Origin: Portunus trituberculatus
Lineage: Eukaryota > Arthropoda > Malacostraca > Decapoda > Portunidae
DNA length: 64,000 nucleotides
Assembly (NCBI RefSeq): GCF_017591435.1
Contig: NC_059304.1
Location: 30,100,195-30,164,194, forward strand
Direction of reading: 5' to 3'
The notes below the pieces were generated by a model that was not told the origin of the DNA, ran no database searches, and saw only the letters and a program-made list of their open reading frames with translations. This document shows positions 34,801 through 47,297 of this stretch, piece after piece; within the stretch, counting starts at the first letter, position 1; every line of letters begins with the position of its first letter. Both the position numbers and the translations under genes were made by a program.

Positions 34801-36232
34801 TCCTTAACTTGACTCTGGAAAGCGAAAGGAATTTGCCAAGGGGTTTAGATTGTGAAGGGAACAGCATCCATCTGCAAATGAATCCTCATGGGCTGGCCTG
34901 CCATGGGCCTAAGTGAGACGTCTTGAGGTCTTCCTTAGAGGCGAGCACGTCCTGAAATTCCCGGAGGAAATAGTCTCTGGCTGCTGCAGGGGACATGCTG
35001 GCTGAAAGGACATGCTTCTCGCATCTGAGAGCATGTGTCACTTCCAAAATAGGTTTTGGGAAGTTGGAAAAGATAATGGCCAACTCCAGACAATGGCCAT
35101 ATGAAAGCAGTGGGATCTGAACACCTTCGTGTACCTGTATGCTGACACTGATGGGTTTGGGAGTCTTGTTATGGTGTGGCGTTGCTGAGTCCAGAAGGCG
35201 GCAGCTGCTTTACCCTGGTTGTGGCCGTTGGGAGGAGGCTGGAGATCCAGTGTGCCCGGCGTCTCCTGGCACATTGGAACGGCAGTACTTGTCGTAATGG
35301 CCTGTGCGGCTACAGTGGTGGCACACAGCATTCTTCGCAGGGCAATTGGCAGTTTTTGCCTAGTGGCCCCGGCGATTGCAGTTACGACAGGTACCGTCTG
35401 CAGCAGGACACTGACCTTGGCGATGTCGGTGGGCACAAGAGAGAGACAGGGAGGGCCGGCCGGCGGGCCAGAACGTGTAGCTGGAGGTTTACCATGCTGT
35501 CCTGGTGTGGTAGTCTGCTTGTGGCGCTTGTTCTTCCGATGTGAGGTAAGGGCACAGAGCTGGCTTGGAGAAAACTGGATAGCGGAGGCAGTACTGCATG
35601 TAGCCTCATACGAGCAGCAACATGACACCATATCCTGCAGTGTTGCACTCACTTCCATGGAGATAAGGCGGTGAATCAACTCCTCGTCTTTCACGCCATG
35701 GGCAGGAAGCATGGCGGGTGAGGTGGAAGGGCGGGTAGTGGCTGTGGGTACAGGCTTTGCTACTGTCAAGCACTGCATCATGGCCAGGAACCGTTCGTTG
35801 TCCTCCTGTCTGCGTTGTTTCGCCTCCTGGCGTTCCTGATAATGTCTCTGCTCCTCGTGTTATCGTGACTCCTCCAAGTACCGTATCAGGTAAAGTAGTT
35901 CAGCAGAAGATTGACTGTGAGAGAATCCACAATGAGGTGTGAGGTTTGGTAGAGCAGCATGGAGGGGGATGGTAGGTGGAGCGAAGGGGAGGTGAATGGG
36001 AGAAGCACCGGCCTGCACCTCAAACGCACCCTGCGCTGCACCCAACGTTGGTACTTGTACCTCTGCTGTTGTCTCATCATGGGTGTGTTGCACTTCCTCT
36101 GAGTGTTCGTGAAACAGTGACCCATCCATGGTGTCAGGAGTGGCAGTGAGAAACACTCTGGGAGAAAACTGGAACCAGCAGTAATCGTGGCTCTAAGGAA
36201 GGGAAAATAAGCTCCTATGTGCTGCGTGACGT
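31861..36232 (-). pseudogene. Gypsy-type retrotransposon 1, degenerate gag-pol
   Basis: Metaviridae-type organisation on the minus strand. A gag relic starts at 36156, with zinc knuckles at about 35400-35290 in a broken frame. The RT follows (QGIIKPASDEPSEWCHPFV, KVIDDILLFD with the catalytic DD kept), then RNase H (ILQTDASSLNGVGYALLQ, IIELEFLAIVWAM), the integrase zinc region (CCRTLACLHDSHKGVKSTKR), the integrase core (DQLSGWPVVIP, HHPQSNGQAEAALKSVKHL) and the C-terminal region near 32000-32190. It belongs to the same family as the element at 47676-53299. The protease is not recognisable. Frameshifts are numerous, the 5' LTR is absent and a SINE interrupts the integrase C-terminus. Confidence 0.85.
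32200..32522 (+). mobile_element. tRNA-related SINE with poly(A) tail
   Basis: The head has an A-box-like GTGGCATAGTGGTGGTGAGC and a B-box-like GGTTTGAATCCC about 40 bp later. A body of about 220 bp follows and ends in 25 A residues (32498-32522). It splits the integrase C-terminus of Gypsy element 1. Unlike the SINE at 26023-26325 it has poly(A), so it probably used different LINE machinery. Exact target duplications are not clear. Confidence 0.7.
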
Positions 36233-36276
36233 GTGTATTTACCTAGTTGTAGTTTTATAGGGCCTGGGCTTTATGC

Positions 36277-39050
36277 TCATGTGGCCCCGTCTCCATATCT
36301 ACACTTATCCAATCTTACTTTAAAAGTATGCACACTTGTTGTAGACACTACTTCATTTAAACTGTTCCACGTCTCAATACATCTCTGCGGGAAACCATAT
36401 TTTTTAACATCTCTCAGACATCTTCCTTTTCTCAGCTTTTTACTATGCGATCTTGTGCTTCGGATGTCATATTCTTCTCTCAGGATCAGTTTCTCATTAT
36501 CCACTTGGCCCATTCTGTTGATCAATTTATAAACATGTATCAGATCTCCTCTCTCTCTTCTTTGTTCCAGGGTTGGTAGATCCATAGCCTTTAGTCTCTC
36601 CTCATATGTCATCCCTTCAAATTCTGGAACCATTCTTGTAGCCATTTTTTGTAGTCTCTCCAACTTCCTTATGTGTTTCTTTTTATGAGGGATCCACACT
36701 ACTCCAGCATATTCCAATCTGGGTCTTATTATAGTACTTATCAATTTCTTCATTATTTCTTAGTCCATGTAGTGAAATGCTACTCCAATATTCCTTAGCA
36801 AATTATATGTTTCTCTAAAAATTCTATCAATATGGCTTACTGGTTGATTGTTTTCTTCCATCGTCACTCCTAAGTCCTTTTCCTTTTTAACTTTCTCCAG
36901 TTCTACTCCATCTCCCATCTTATAGATTCCCACAGGTCGTCTTTCACTCTTTCCCATTTCCATGACATGGCTTTTGTTCACATTGAATTCCATTTCCCAC
37001 TTTTACTCCATTCCCAGATCTTATTTAGGTCTTCTTGCAGTATTTCACAATCCTCTTTTGCTTTATAACTCTGCACAGTTTCGTATCATCTGCAAACAGA
37101 TTTATGTAGCTGTTCACTCCTTCTGGCATGTCGTTAATATAAATGAGGAAAAGTATTGGTGCCAATACTGACCCCTGTGGCACTCTGCTTTCTACTGCTC
37201 TCCACTTGGACTTCATATCTTTAACTACTGTCCTTATTTCTCTCCCCCTCAAATAATTTTCTATCCATCTCAATGTGCTTCCTTTTAAGCCACCCTTCTC
37301 CTCTAACTTCCATAGTAATCTTGCATGTGGCACTTTGTCAAATGCCTTTTTTAAATCCAAATAAATACAGTCAACCCATCCTCTCTCTCTTGTACTCTAT
37401 CAACTATTCTAGAATAGAAACTCAATAAATTAGTTACACACGACCGTCTTTTTCAAAACCAAATTGGCTATTTGATATTAATTTGTTGTCTTCAAGGAAC
37501 TCAATCCATTGTTTCTTTATTATTCTTTCACACATCTTGCATATTACACTAGTTAGTGATACCGGTCTGTAATTTAAAGGTTCTTCCTTCCTTCCGCTCT
37601 TATATATGGGAACCACCTCAGCTCTTTTCCATTCTACTGGTACTGTTCCATTTTCTATTGAGCATTTTATGATGTTGTATATAGGACTTGCTAGTTCTTC
37701 CCTACATTCTTTCAGTATTCTGCCTGAGACTTCATCTGGTCCCATTGCCTTCTCTTCATCCAGTTCCTTCATTAACTCTTTTATTTCAAGCTTGGTTACT
37801 TTAATCTCTTTCATATAGACTGTCTCTATTACCCTGTGGCCTTTCAAATTTGGATTCCTTAGTAAAGACCTCCTGGAATTTATTATTTAATAGTTCTGCC
37901 ATACTTTTTGGGTCTTCCACCATCCGTTCTCTCCTTTTAACCTTTCTATTGTTTCTTTTGCCTAATTTTTCCATTTATGAATCTGTAGAACAATTTTGGT
38001 TGCTCCTTACATTTTTCGACAATGTCCTTTTCAAGTTCTTTTCCTCTTCCTTCGTCACCTTAACATATTCATTTCTTGCTGCCTTGAAGTTTTCCTTATT
38101 TGCTGGATTTCTATTTCTCCTCCACTTTTTCCATGCTCCATCTCTTTTCTCCTTTGCCCTAGCACACCTTGCATTAAACCAATCTTTCTTTCCTTCTTCT
38201 TTAGGTCTATATTTTGGGACATATTCCCTGACTCCTGTTTTGTATATTTCCAAAAATAAGTTATACTTCTCTTGCATCATCTCTGAGTTTTCCATCTCCT
38301 CCCAGTTTATGTTTTAAAATAGTTCTTGAGATTCTCAATATCAGCCTTTCTGTAATTTAATCGGTCTCTTTTATATGAATCGTCTCTATCTTCCTTTCCC
38401 TCTTCTATATCTATATCTAATATTGCATGGTCACTCTTTCCCAATGGGCACTTATATCTTATATCATCATTCATTTGTATACCCCTTGTAAAAACTAGGT
38501 CCAATCTCGCCGGCTCATCGTTTCCTCTGAATCTTGTGCATTCCTTTACTCTCTGGTCCATCATATTGTCTATCATTAGGTTCAGGAATCTTGCTCGCCA
38601 GACTTCTTCCCCATACCACTTTCATAATTATCCCAGTCCACTTCTTTACAGGTGAAATCTCCTACTAATCACTTTTCTCCTTTCTTTGAAGATTCTCATT
38701 AGATTCCTTATTGTGTCATCTATCATGTCTTTATATTCTTGATTGGTCCATGAATTTGTTTTTGGTGGCACATATGTTACAATATGCATCTTAACATACA
38801 ATACTTCTGCTTTTCCTTCCCCACATTCCACTTGGTTTATCACTATTTCCTTCCTTAACATTATCATGACTCCTCCTCCTTTACCCCCTCTGTCTCTTCT
38901 CCATACATTATACCTATTATCCAAGTCTATTTTGATTGCCTCATTTAGTTTTGTTTCAGCCAGGCATACAATATCTGGATTTTCTTTCTTTATGTAATCT
39001 CTTAATTTTAATTTACTTGATAAAACCCTGTCTATGTTTATATACATCAT
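36277..39050 (-). pseudogene. LINE copy D ORF2 (endonuclease-reverse transcriptase)
   Basis: The endonuclease shows NPDIVCLAETKLN, IVTYVPPKTNSW and PLGKSDHAILDID, but the GDFN box is destroyed by a frameshift near 38650. RT motifs are KAMGPDEVSGRILKECREE, WKRAEVVPIYKSGRKEEP, NYRPVSLTSVICKMCERI, MDLKKAFDKVPHARLLWKLE, VPQGSVLAPILFLIYIND and INLFADDTKLC, so the FADD site is intact. The C-terminal domain has IIRPRLEYAGVVW and LPTLEQRRERGDLIHVYK. ORF2 proteins of this group run to about 900-1000 residues. This one has at least six frame breaks. Confidence 0.87.
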
Positions 39051-39198
39051 TTTTAGTCTCTTGCCTTTATCATTTTTAGTTAATCTTGTTCTACTTTTTT
39101 TCTCTTCCTTCTCGTTTATATACCATTTCCTTATCCTGTCTTAGAATTTTCCAAAAAATGCCTTTTTTTCCTTTTCTGACCTTTCATTATTTTTTCCC

Positions 39199-40105
39199 TT
39201 ACTGCTGCTGCCAGTTCATTGTATCTCTTCCTTTCTTCCTCATTTCTATTTTTTTTATATAGATATCCTTGCAGCCTTTTGTTTCTCTAAGTTTTATTGT
39301 TCTATATAATATTTCTTCTGTTGCTGCTTGTGATTTTAGTAGTATTTTTATTGGTCTCGTTTTTCCTTCATGATATGGTCCCATTCTGTTTATTTCTTCT
39401 ACTTGCTCTTCTAAGTTCTGCCTATCTTTATCGTTTAGATTTTTTAGTAGGTCTTTGACTGATTTCATTTCTTCTTTTTCTCTTTGTGGTCTATATTTTA
39501 TATTTTTTTCTTTTATTCCAAATACGATTACACTCTTCTTTTTTTCTGCAATTTCTCTGACTAGATTTTCTTTTGTCTTGAGGACTCCTATCATTTTGTT
39601 TGTCATATTTTCTTCTTTTTCTTTTAGTTGTTCTTGAATCACCTGAAAATCAGCCTTATCTTTCTTATCTTGGACTCTCCATGCTTGTACTTCTTTTTTA
39701 ATCATGTTCTGTACTCTTTCCTCTTCTTTGTTTACTAGATCTTTCAGCTTCTCTTTTTCTTTCTCAGCTTTAACGAGTCCTTCTTCCATCTGCTTCTTGT
39801 AGTTAGCTACTTCGTTTTTCAGTTCTTCGTTTTTTGCTCTTAGCCTAGCTTCATTTTCTTCCACTTTTTTATCCTTTCTCTGTTTTATAAACTTTTTCCT
39901 TTTCTTCATTCTCTTTAATTTCCATACTCTCCTTTATCAATTTATTTAGTTTACATTCAGTATTCAACACTCTCTTAAGTAGTGAAGTATTCGTCGCATC
40001 GAAGCCTTCGAATACGCTCTCTCCCTCATCAATATAGTCATCATCAGCTTTCATTCCTTCTCTAGTCTCATGTCTGCATTTGGATGGAATCTCTTTTTTC
40101 CTCAT
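39199..40105 (-). pseudogene. LINE copy D ORF1 (coiled coil plus RRM-like domain)
   Basis: ORF1 starts at 40105 (MRKKEIPSKCRHETREG) and continues after a frame change near 39900. A long charged coiled coil (KKRKKFIKQRKDKKVEENE to EEENMTNKM, about 130 residues) is followed by a small globular domain with KKSVIVFGIKEKN and RPIKILLKSQAATEEILY. This is the layout of LINE ORF1 RNA-binding proteins: coiled-coil oligomerisation plus an RRM-like fold. Confidence 0.75.
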
Positions 40106-40159
40106 GATTCCTTAATAATTTATTTCATGAAAAAAATGAATCCACACTACCTGCCCAGG

Positions 40160-40337
40160 TGAAGGGTGCTTGACAAACACAGTGACTGTCTTTCTTCCTT
40201 TATTGGCAAGCTAACAGAGATACAGGTCCGGTGCGTCCTCACAGCTAGGCTAGTACCCGGGAACTGAGTGACGCCAAGCTCTGGGGACAGAGGCTTTCCC
40301 GCGCTGCTCCCCAGATGCCAGAGGTCGACATCCTACA
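40160..40337 (-). mobile_element. 3' LTR of Gypsy-type element 2
   Basis: 178 bp, TGAAGGG to CCTACA on the + strand (element strand TGTAGG to CCTTCA). CCAGG at 40155-40159 is the target duplication matching 47476-47480. On the element strand the LTR is preceded by a G-rich polypurine tract (40338-40350). It differs from the 5' LTR at about 7 of 178 positions by eye. Confidence 0.93.
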
Positions 40338-41348
40338 ACTCCCCCCCCAACAAGCTAAGAACCCTGGCTAATGCAATGACAGTGTTCTTAAATAAAATAA
40401 ACATAACCTGGGAGCAGCAAAGAAGCAACATGAAAGAAAACATGAATAAATGACAAGTCCACAATCTAATATCACCATTTGTGATACTTCTGTACCTTCT
40501 TACACATAATCCTTCAGCCACCTCGGGGGTCACCTGGTGCGCCTCCCTTCACCATCCCTTCGGGGTGCTGGGGAGGGAGGGGACGGTGATAGCAGTGAAG
40601 TCGGCGGTGCCCGGTCTTCAGTGTTGGAGGCTTGAGGCGCCGCAGGTGCTGGCCTCAGATGTTGCCGCGTTCTGAGGGAGATGCGGCCACTACCGTCAAG
40701 TCTGACGAGATACTGCCTGTGCTCCCTTGCCTCTATGACGATGCCTGCTCTGTTTCACCTCGTGCTGTGCTGGTGGTCCTGGACGAGAACCCTGTCACCA
40801 GGTGCAAGGGGCGTGCGGGAGCGTGTGATGCTCCTGTCAGCCACCACTCTGTCGTGGTGGTGCACCATCTGACGTTCTCGCTGCCGCAGCGTCCTTCCCC
40901 AAAACTTGTCAACCTCAAATCTCCTCTTCACTGATGGTACTCCATCCCGTAGCTGGCGGCCTGTTGCTAGCTGAGCTGGTGATCTATTGATGCCCCGTAG
41001 AGGTGTGTTAAGGTACTGGAGTAGAGTGAGAGAGATCTTATCGTTGTCAAGACTGCCATCAGCTCCAACTTTTCCCCGTAGTATTCTCTTGGCAGACTTC
41101 ACGGCTACCTCTGCCCTTCCGTTTGACTGTGGGAAGTGCGCCGAGGACACCCGAACATCTACCCCCCACTTCTGGAGGAAGCTCTTCATCTCCTCACTCC
41201 CCAGATTGGTGCCTCCGTCCATGGAGAGCTGCTCTGGGGCACCCCATCTCGAGAAGTGGTGACGCAGCACGTCCTTAACTCTGCCTGATTCTGTGCCATC
41301 AGGCAGGTGAGACACCTCCAGCCAACCCGTCAGCCTGTCTGCGTAGAC

Positions 41349-43813
41349 CAGTGGTTCCCAACCAGGGGTCCATGGACCCCAAGGGGTCCATGGAAGAATT
41401 TCAAGGGGTCCATAGAGATTCTACTTATTTTTAAATTTATTATACTGGAATTAGGAGACATGCGGCTCAGAATAAAATTTATACTACTGTTCACAATCCT
41501 TAAAACTGAATGCTTAAATGTTAGAATTGCTCTACATTAGCTAACAGTATCAGCGGTGTCAAACTCACGGTCCATGTGACAAATTTGGCCCTTGGGATGG
41601 TCATGAGTGGCTCGCGAGATGACAGGAAGATTTATTGCCTCCTTAAATGACGAGTGTCATGAATATACGTGATATATGAATGAGAGAAAATGAATAAATA
41701 ACCTTTATTTTATTATGGCAATATTAAGTGCAATAATTCAAAATTACAACTTCACCTGACCAAATGCCACCCTGAGTATGCTAGGAAGGAAAAGGATTTT
41801 TTCAAGAGGAAAGCTGATGAACTGAAGAGGCAAAAACTTGATGCGACTGGTAGCTTCCAAGAGAAGAGAGGGAACATCGTGGAAGCATCATACAGAGTGG
41901 CTTATTTAGTAGCACGGAAGAAAAAGCCACACACAATTGCTGAAGAATTGATCCTACCTTGTGCAAAAGAAATGGTTAGACTGATTCTTGGAGCAGAAGC
42001 AGCACAGAAACTAAGTGATGTATCTCTTTCGAATAATGCTATCCAGCGAAGAATCAGGGACATGTCAGGTGATGTGAAAGATCAGATTATTGAAGAGATA
42101 AAAGCATCCCCCATTTTTGCTATACAGGTCGATGAATCCACTGATGTAGCAATGGCGTGCCAGCTGTTGGTATACTGCCGATACCTGTTCAAAGGCATAA
42201 TAAAGGAGGAATTTCTTTGCTGTCAAAATCTTGAAACATCAAGTACGGCCACTGATGTGATGAATGCTGTGTCATCGTTTTTTGACAAGCATGGTTTGAG
42301 TTGGAATAATCTTGTTGGAATCACAACTGATGGAGCTCCAGCCATGCTTGGGTCGAGGTCAGGTTTCCAAGCAAAAGTAAAATCCAAAGCACCAAATGCA
42401 GTTGGTGTGCACTGCTTCATTCATCGGGAGGCTCTGGCTTCTAAATCGCTTCCTTCTGGGCTTCTCACAATTTTCACTGGTATTGTCAAGGTCGTGAACT
42501 ATGTGAAAAACTCTGCCCTCAACACGAGACTGTTCCAGCAACTGTGTCATGACATGGAATCCGAGCATAGTTCCTTGCTCTTTTATACATCCGTCAGGTG
42601 GTTGTCTGCAGGGAGATTTTTGTCCCGCTTCTTCTCTCTTCGCCAGGAAGTTGAAATGTTTCTTGATGTACAGAAAAAATGTGACCTGTTGGAGATATTG
42701 AAATCAGAACACTTTGAGCTCCGCCTTGCTTATCTTGTGGACATATTTGAAATCTTCAACCAGCTGAACTTGAGACTCCAAGGAAAGGATTCAAACTTGC
42801 TCAGCCACTGTGACTCAATACATGCATTTTTGGCCAAATTGGAGCTGTATAAGAAGAGAGTGAGTGTAGGAAAATTTATGATGTTTCCATCATTGAATGA
42901 AGTTCTTGCTGATGGTCAGCTTTCAAGTACCTTGTCCAAGGAAATCATGGACCACTTGTCTCAGCTAGATGATGAATTTCGCCGTTACTTTCCTGACTTG
43001 AGCCCTCAGCATGCAGGATTAGCAAAAAATCCTTTCTTATGTCAGGTTGATGATGTGTTAGAAGACGCACAAGAAGAGTTCATTGAGCTTCTCCATGATT
43101 CAACAGCCAAGAATGTGTTCCAGTCAAACTCCTTGTCTAGCTTCTGGTGTTCAATGATGGAATCATATCCAAAAATAAGTGATCTGGCAGTTCGAGTTCT
43201 TTTGCCTTTTGCTTCAACCTACCTGTGCGAAAGTGGGTTTTCTTCATTACTTGCAATAAAAACAAAATCAAGGAACAAGCTGTCTGTGGAAGATGACTTG
43301 AGGTGTGCACTGGCTGCCACTGAGCCAAGGATTCATGAGCTGGTTGCTCAAAAACAACCACAAAAGTCCCATTGAGAAATATAAAGTGACATACTTTTTC
43401 GCAACCAATGAAAAGTTTCATTCACTGCTGTTTTTGTGATTTTTTGTTGTATTCATACAGTTTTTGTGATTCTTTTTATTCATACATGTGCTTGCAAGCT
43501 CAAAAAAGGGCAAATATTATAAAGATAGTTTTTGCACACAATACCTACAACTATAACAACATTAACATAACATTTTTCCTATGTGTTTTACTTAAATCAA
43601 AAAGTGCTGAACGGAATATTTTCTGATTTCATATAAATAGGCCTACATCTTAATCAGCATAACAATGGAAGGCATTTTACCTTAATATATTCATTTCTTG
43701 CAGAAAAATCTTTTATTAATTTTCTTGGCTTAACCTATTTCGTTGTAGGGGGTCCACAGGTGAAACAATGACTGGAAAAGGGGGAACGGGACAAATAAGG
43801 TTGGGAACCGCTG
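41349..43813 (+). mobile_element. hAT transposon, TSD GCGTAGAC, inside Gypsy integrase
   Basis: Perfect 8-bp duplications GCGTAGAC lie at 41341-41348 and 43814-43821. The ends are CAGTGGTTCCCAACC and GGTTGGGAACCGCTG. The element is 2465 bp. A second hAT-type end motif (CAGCGGTGTCAAACTCAC) lies inside at about 41551, so a smaller element or its fragment may be nested in the left arm. The insertion cuts the integrase core of Gypsy element 2, and the integrase frame resumes exactly when element plus one duplication are removed. Confidence 0.96.
41759..43375 (+). pseudogene. hAT transposase (ZBED/SCAND3-like), N-terminus missing
   Basis: The frame is open from about 41759 to 43375 without a stop but has no proper start: it begins in the last part of a BED finger (LHLTKCHPEYARKEKDFF) whose cysteines are missing. 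The core shows IQVDESTDVAMACQLLVY, GITTDGAPAMLGS, GVHCFIHREALASK and SVRWLSAGRFLSRFFSLR. The C-terminal dimerisation domain shows FASTYLCESGFSSLLAIK. The absence of any frameshift over about 540 codons suggests a young deletion derivative. A domesticated gene is possible in principle, but flanking TIRs and TSD mark it as a transposon. Confidence 0.88.
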
Positions 43814-46800
43814 GCGTAGACAATGTAGTCATGCCTCTCCAGCTGAAACAAATCCACCACAGTCTGCTGAAAGAGATAGTCAGGGGGCGGAGTGAAGAGA
43901 AGAGGCTCGGGGGGTTGGGAGGGGGCGTGTGTGTTGCACGTGTCACAGTTAGTGCGATAATGCCTCAGGTCTCCCTCAATGCCAGGCCAGTATACTGCCT
44001 GTCGTGCTCTCCTGAGCATCGAGTCTATGCCCTGGTGGCCTGCGTGGAGGTGGGCTGTAACCTGCTTGCGTAGGAGGTCCGGAATCACCAGGCGAGGATG
44101 GTTGCTGTGGAAAGCATACGTCACCAGGCCTCGCGACACCCCCAGCCTCTCCCTGATGCTGTAGAAGGGGTGCATGCATGCCAGCTCCTGGGACCTCTGT
44201 GGGTGTCAGTCACCTGCCAGCACCCTGGCCAGCAGTAGTTGGTACACAGGATCGTTCCTTGATGCCTGGACCACCATGTCCTCGTTGAGGGTGAGGTTGT
44301 CTTGCAGTTCTAGTGCAGCAACGGTGGCGACGGCCATGGCTACTGACATCTCCTCATCCTGTTCCTCCTCCAGGACACCAGGGGCTGCCTTCATAGATGG
44401 GTGCCTAGATAGAAAGTCTGCTGCGCAATTCTTCTTTCCCGGCAGGTAGCGGATCGTGAACTTGAATTGCAGCGTCCGCTCCTTCAGCCTGAACAGCCTT
44501 GGGTTGGCGACATCCGTGAGCGCTTTATCACCCAACAGGCCCACCAGAGGACAGTGATCAGTCACCAGGATGAGATTGGGGCAGCCTAGAAGGAAGAGGC
44601 GGGCCTTGTGGAGGCAGTATGTGACTGCCAGTGCCTCACTTTCTATGGGTGCGTACCCTTGTTCAGCCGGAGTTAAGTGGCGGCTACCACAGAGAGCTAG
44701 GCGCCAGCCCCCCTTGCAGCAGAGTGGGGCCTCAGGCGACACGCAGGAGCAGTGCTGTTGCAAGATGACAAAGCCTATGCCTTCTCTGCTCCAGTCTGTG
44801 ATGGCAGCCGTCGGCCTAGTGCAGTCATAGAAGGCCAGACCGCCCTTGGCCAGATCACAGATAGTCTCCTTCGCCTGCTCCAGCTTCCGCTGCAGCTGCT
44901 CGTCCCAGTATACTTTCCGTCCTGTTGGCTTCTTCAGGAGGTCTCTAAACGGCTCCATGAGGGGGGTGGTGGCCAGAAAGGGTGCCAGCTGGTTGACAAA
45001 TCCAAACAGTGACCTCACGTTGGTGATGGTGGGCTGGCCAGGCATTGTGAAGTGCCTTATTGCTGAGAGACGGTCCTCGGTGGGCTTGTACGCTTCCCAA
45101 CCAACGTGAAAGCCAACGAACTCCACCTCCCTGCGGCAGAACATAAACTTCTCCGGTTTGAGGGTGACGCCTACCATGGCACACCACTCCAGGAAGTCGT
45201 AAGTGTGCCAGAATGCTTGCTCAATGCCGGCGTCATACAGGAGAGTGTCGTCCACACACTTGTGTTTGCGGGGGAAGCCACTTATCGCGTCATCAAACCG
45301 TTTGGTGTAAGCGTCTGTGGCTGAGCAGTGACCCATCGGCGTGCGGCAGTATTGGTACCGCCCCCACGGCGTGATGAATGTAGTCAAGTGGCGGCTCTCC
45401 TCATCAAGCTCCACCTGGTAGAATCCCCAATGTGCATCCGCCACAGTCTTGTAGGAGTGAGGTGGGACATCTGACACCATGTCGAAGAGCGTGGGCATGT
45501 GGTGGGTCTCCCGCAGGCAGCAGGAGTTCAGTCTTTGAAAGTCCACCGTTCTTCTTGGTTTGCCAGACTTTTTAGCCACCACCACCATCCTCGCGCACCA
45601 CTCCGATGCCACGCCTGCCGGGACAGGGCGGATGACGCCCAGCTTGACGTCCTCATCCAGTTGCCTTTTCACCTCGGTTGCCCAGTGTTTGGGAACTGTG
45701 GCTGGTGTGTTGCAAGCATAGGGCTGTGTATCCTGCTGTAGGTGAATGTGGTGAGGCGGGCCCTGCATCACGCGTGGAGGGTAACCTTCAGTGTTGAAAG
45801 TGGACGCCGAGAAGTGCCTCAGCAGCCACTGCTCTAGCTGAGGGACGTTCTCCTCCAAGGGCTGCATGGGAATAGCTGCAGGCCGGCCCGGCACGCTGTG
45901 GGTGTCGCTGTCCGTCACTCCCACATCGGCTGTTACGGCCGGTGGCTTGGGAAAATCTTGGTGGATGAGGCCGAGTTCCTTGCATGTAGTGCACAACAGG
46001 TACAGCCGCTCCATGTTCTCCACAAAGTGCACATCCTGGACCGTGGTATGGCCTGGGAGGCTGATGTGGCAGGTAGCTTCCCCCAGACTGGAGAGCGGTA
46101 TTCTGGCGAGGTCCCGTATGCCAGCCCGACGCTGCAGAAGCACAGGCCAGAGACCAAGCTTGGACATGAGTTTGGGGCCGGCGACACACACCTGTGCTCC
46201 CGTGTCCGCGACCGCTGTCACTGTAGTCTCAGCCCTCTCCACTAATGGGGTGACTCTCACCTGTAGCAGGGGTTGTGGCACCACCGCCACGCTGCCCACA
46301 GTGACACTGTTGACGGCCATGTCCTGTTTCTTCGCTGCCCAACACACCTTCTTCATATGTCCCCTCTTGCCACACGACTTGCACACCAGGTTTCGTGCCG
46401 GGCAGGGTGCTTTTCAGTGCTTTTCCCCGCAGTAATGACAGGACTTGCCGGGCGGGCCGCTTGACTGGGGTGTACACTCAGGCCGGCGGGGTGTGTGGCC
46501 ACGTTGGCGGTAACTGGCAACTAGGGGCTCCTCGGTGATGTCATCCACCCTCACGTCAGCTCCCGCCACAGCATGGTCCCGCTCACTTTTCCTGCCAAAA
46601 ACGGCGTCGCGTCTCGCTGCCTCAAACGATACACAGAACTCTCTCAAACTATCAATGTCACTGAATGCACCGCACTTTCTGTATACCTCTTGCCTCAAAC
46701 ACTGGTCACTAAGGCCAACCATCACCTTCCTCAGCAGCATATACTCTGATAGGCTGCTATCGCACCTGGGACACTGAAAACCACAGTCTGCCACCTCCTG

Positions 46801-47297
46801 GGCACACCGGTTCATATAGACACTGACCGACTCACCGCCCACCTGACGTGCATTGAAGAAGTCATACCACTTCACTGCCTGGTTCGACGACTGCTGCACG
46901 ATCTTGCCTATCGCGTCCAGAGCCTCCTTCGGCGTCAGTGCCTCCCACTGTCCTGTCTCATACCTCGCATCCAGTGTGCACTGCAGGGCGGGAACACATA
47001 GCAGGCGGATGTGCAGCACTGCCTCCTGGTCAGGCCATCTGGCCAGCCTTAACCAGGATTCTACTGATCTTCGCCACGACCTGAAGCTGGTCAGTGTCAT
47101 CTCCGCAGCACATTTCTCGGGTGTGGCGGTGGCGGGCGGTCTGCCGGCAGAGGCTTGGCGTGCAGTAGGGAGAGACGCCATGCTTGCTTGCAGCAACGCG
47201 AGAGCGTCATTCATCGTCAGCGGGGGCCTGGCAGGCAGCCTGGCCCTCGCCTGCCTGCTGCTGCTCGGTGAGAACCTGGGGTGCCTTGAGGACGCCA

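Larger units (their letters stand above)
36233..40159 (-). mobile_element. CR1/L2-like LINE copy D, near full length
   Basis: Minus-strand order is 5' leader, ORF1 (40105-39199), endonuclease (39050-38307), linker (38295-37975), RT (37847-37025) and 3' domain (36993-36277), then a 3' end reading CTAGGTAAATACACAC. It is the most complete copy of this family here. The 5' leader is interrupted at 40160 by an LTR element and resumes at 47481, ending at a (TG)n tract at 47562. Confidence 0.88.

Noticed and set aside
41879..43375. Domesticated ZBED-like host gene
   Set aside because: TIRs and an 8-bp TSD directly flank it and the BED finger is incomplete, so a transposon copy is the better reading.
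44206..46386. A 726-codon open frame as a host gene
   Set aside because: It contains retropepsin, RT and RNase H motifs, lies between LTRs with TSD, and is the pol of Gypsy element 2.
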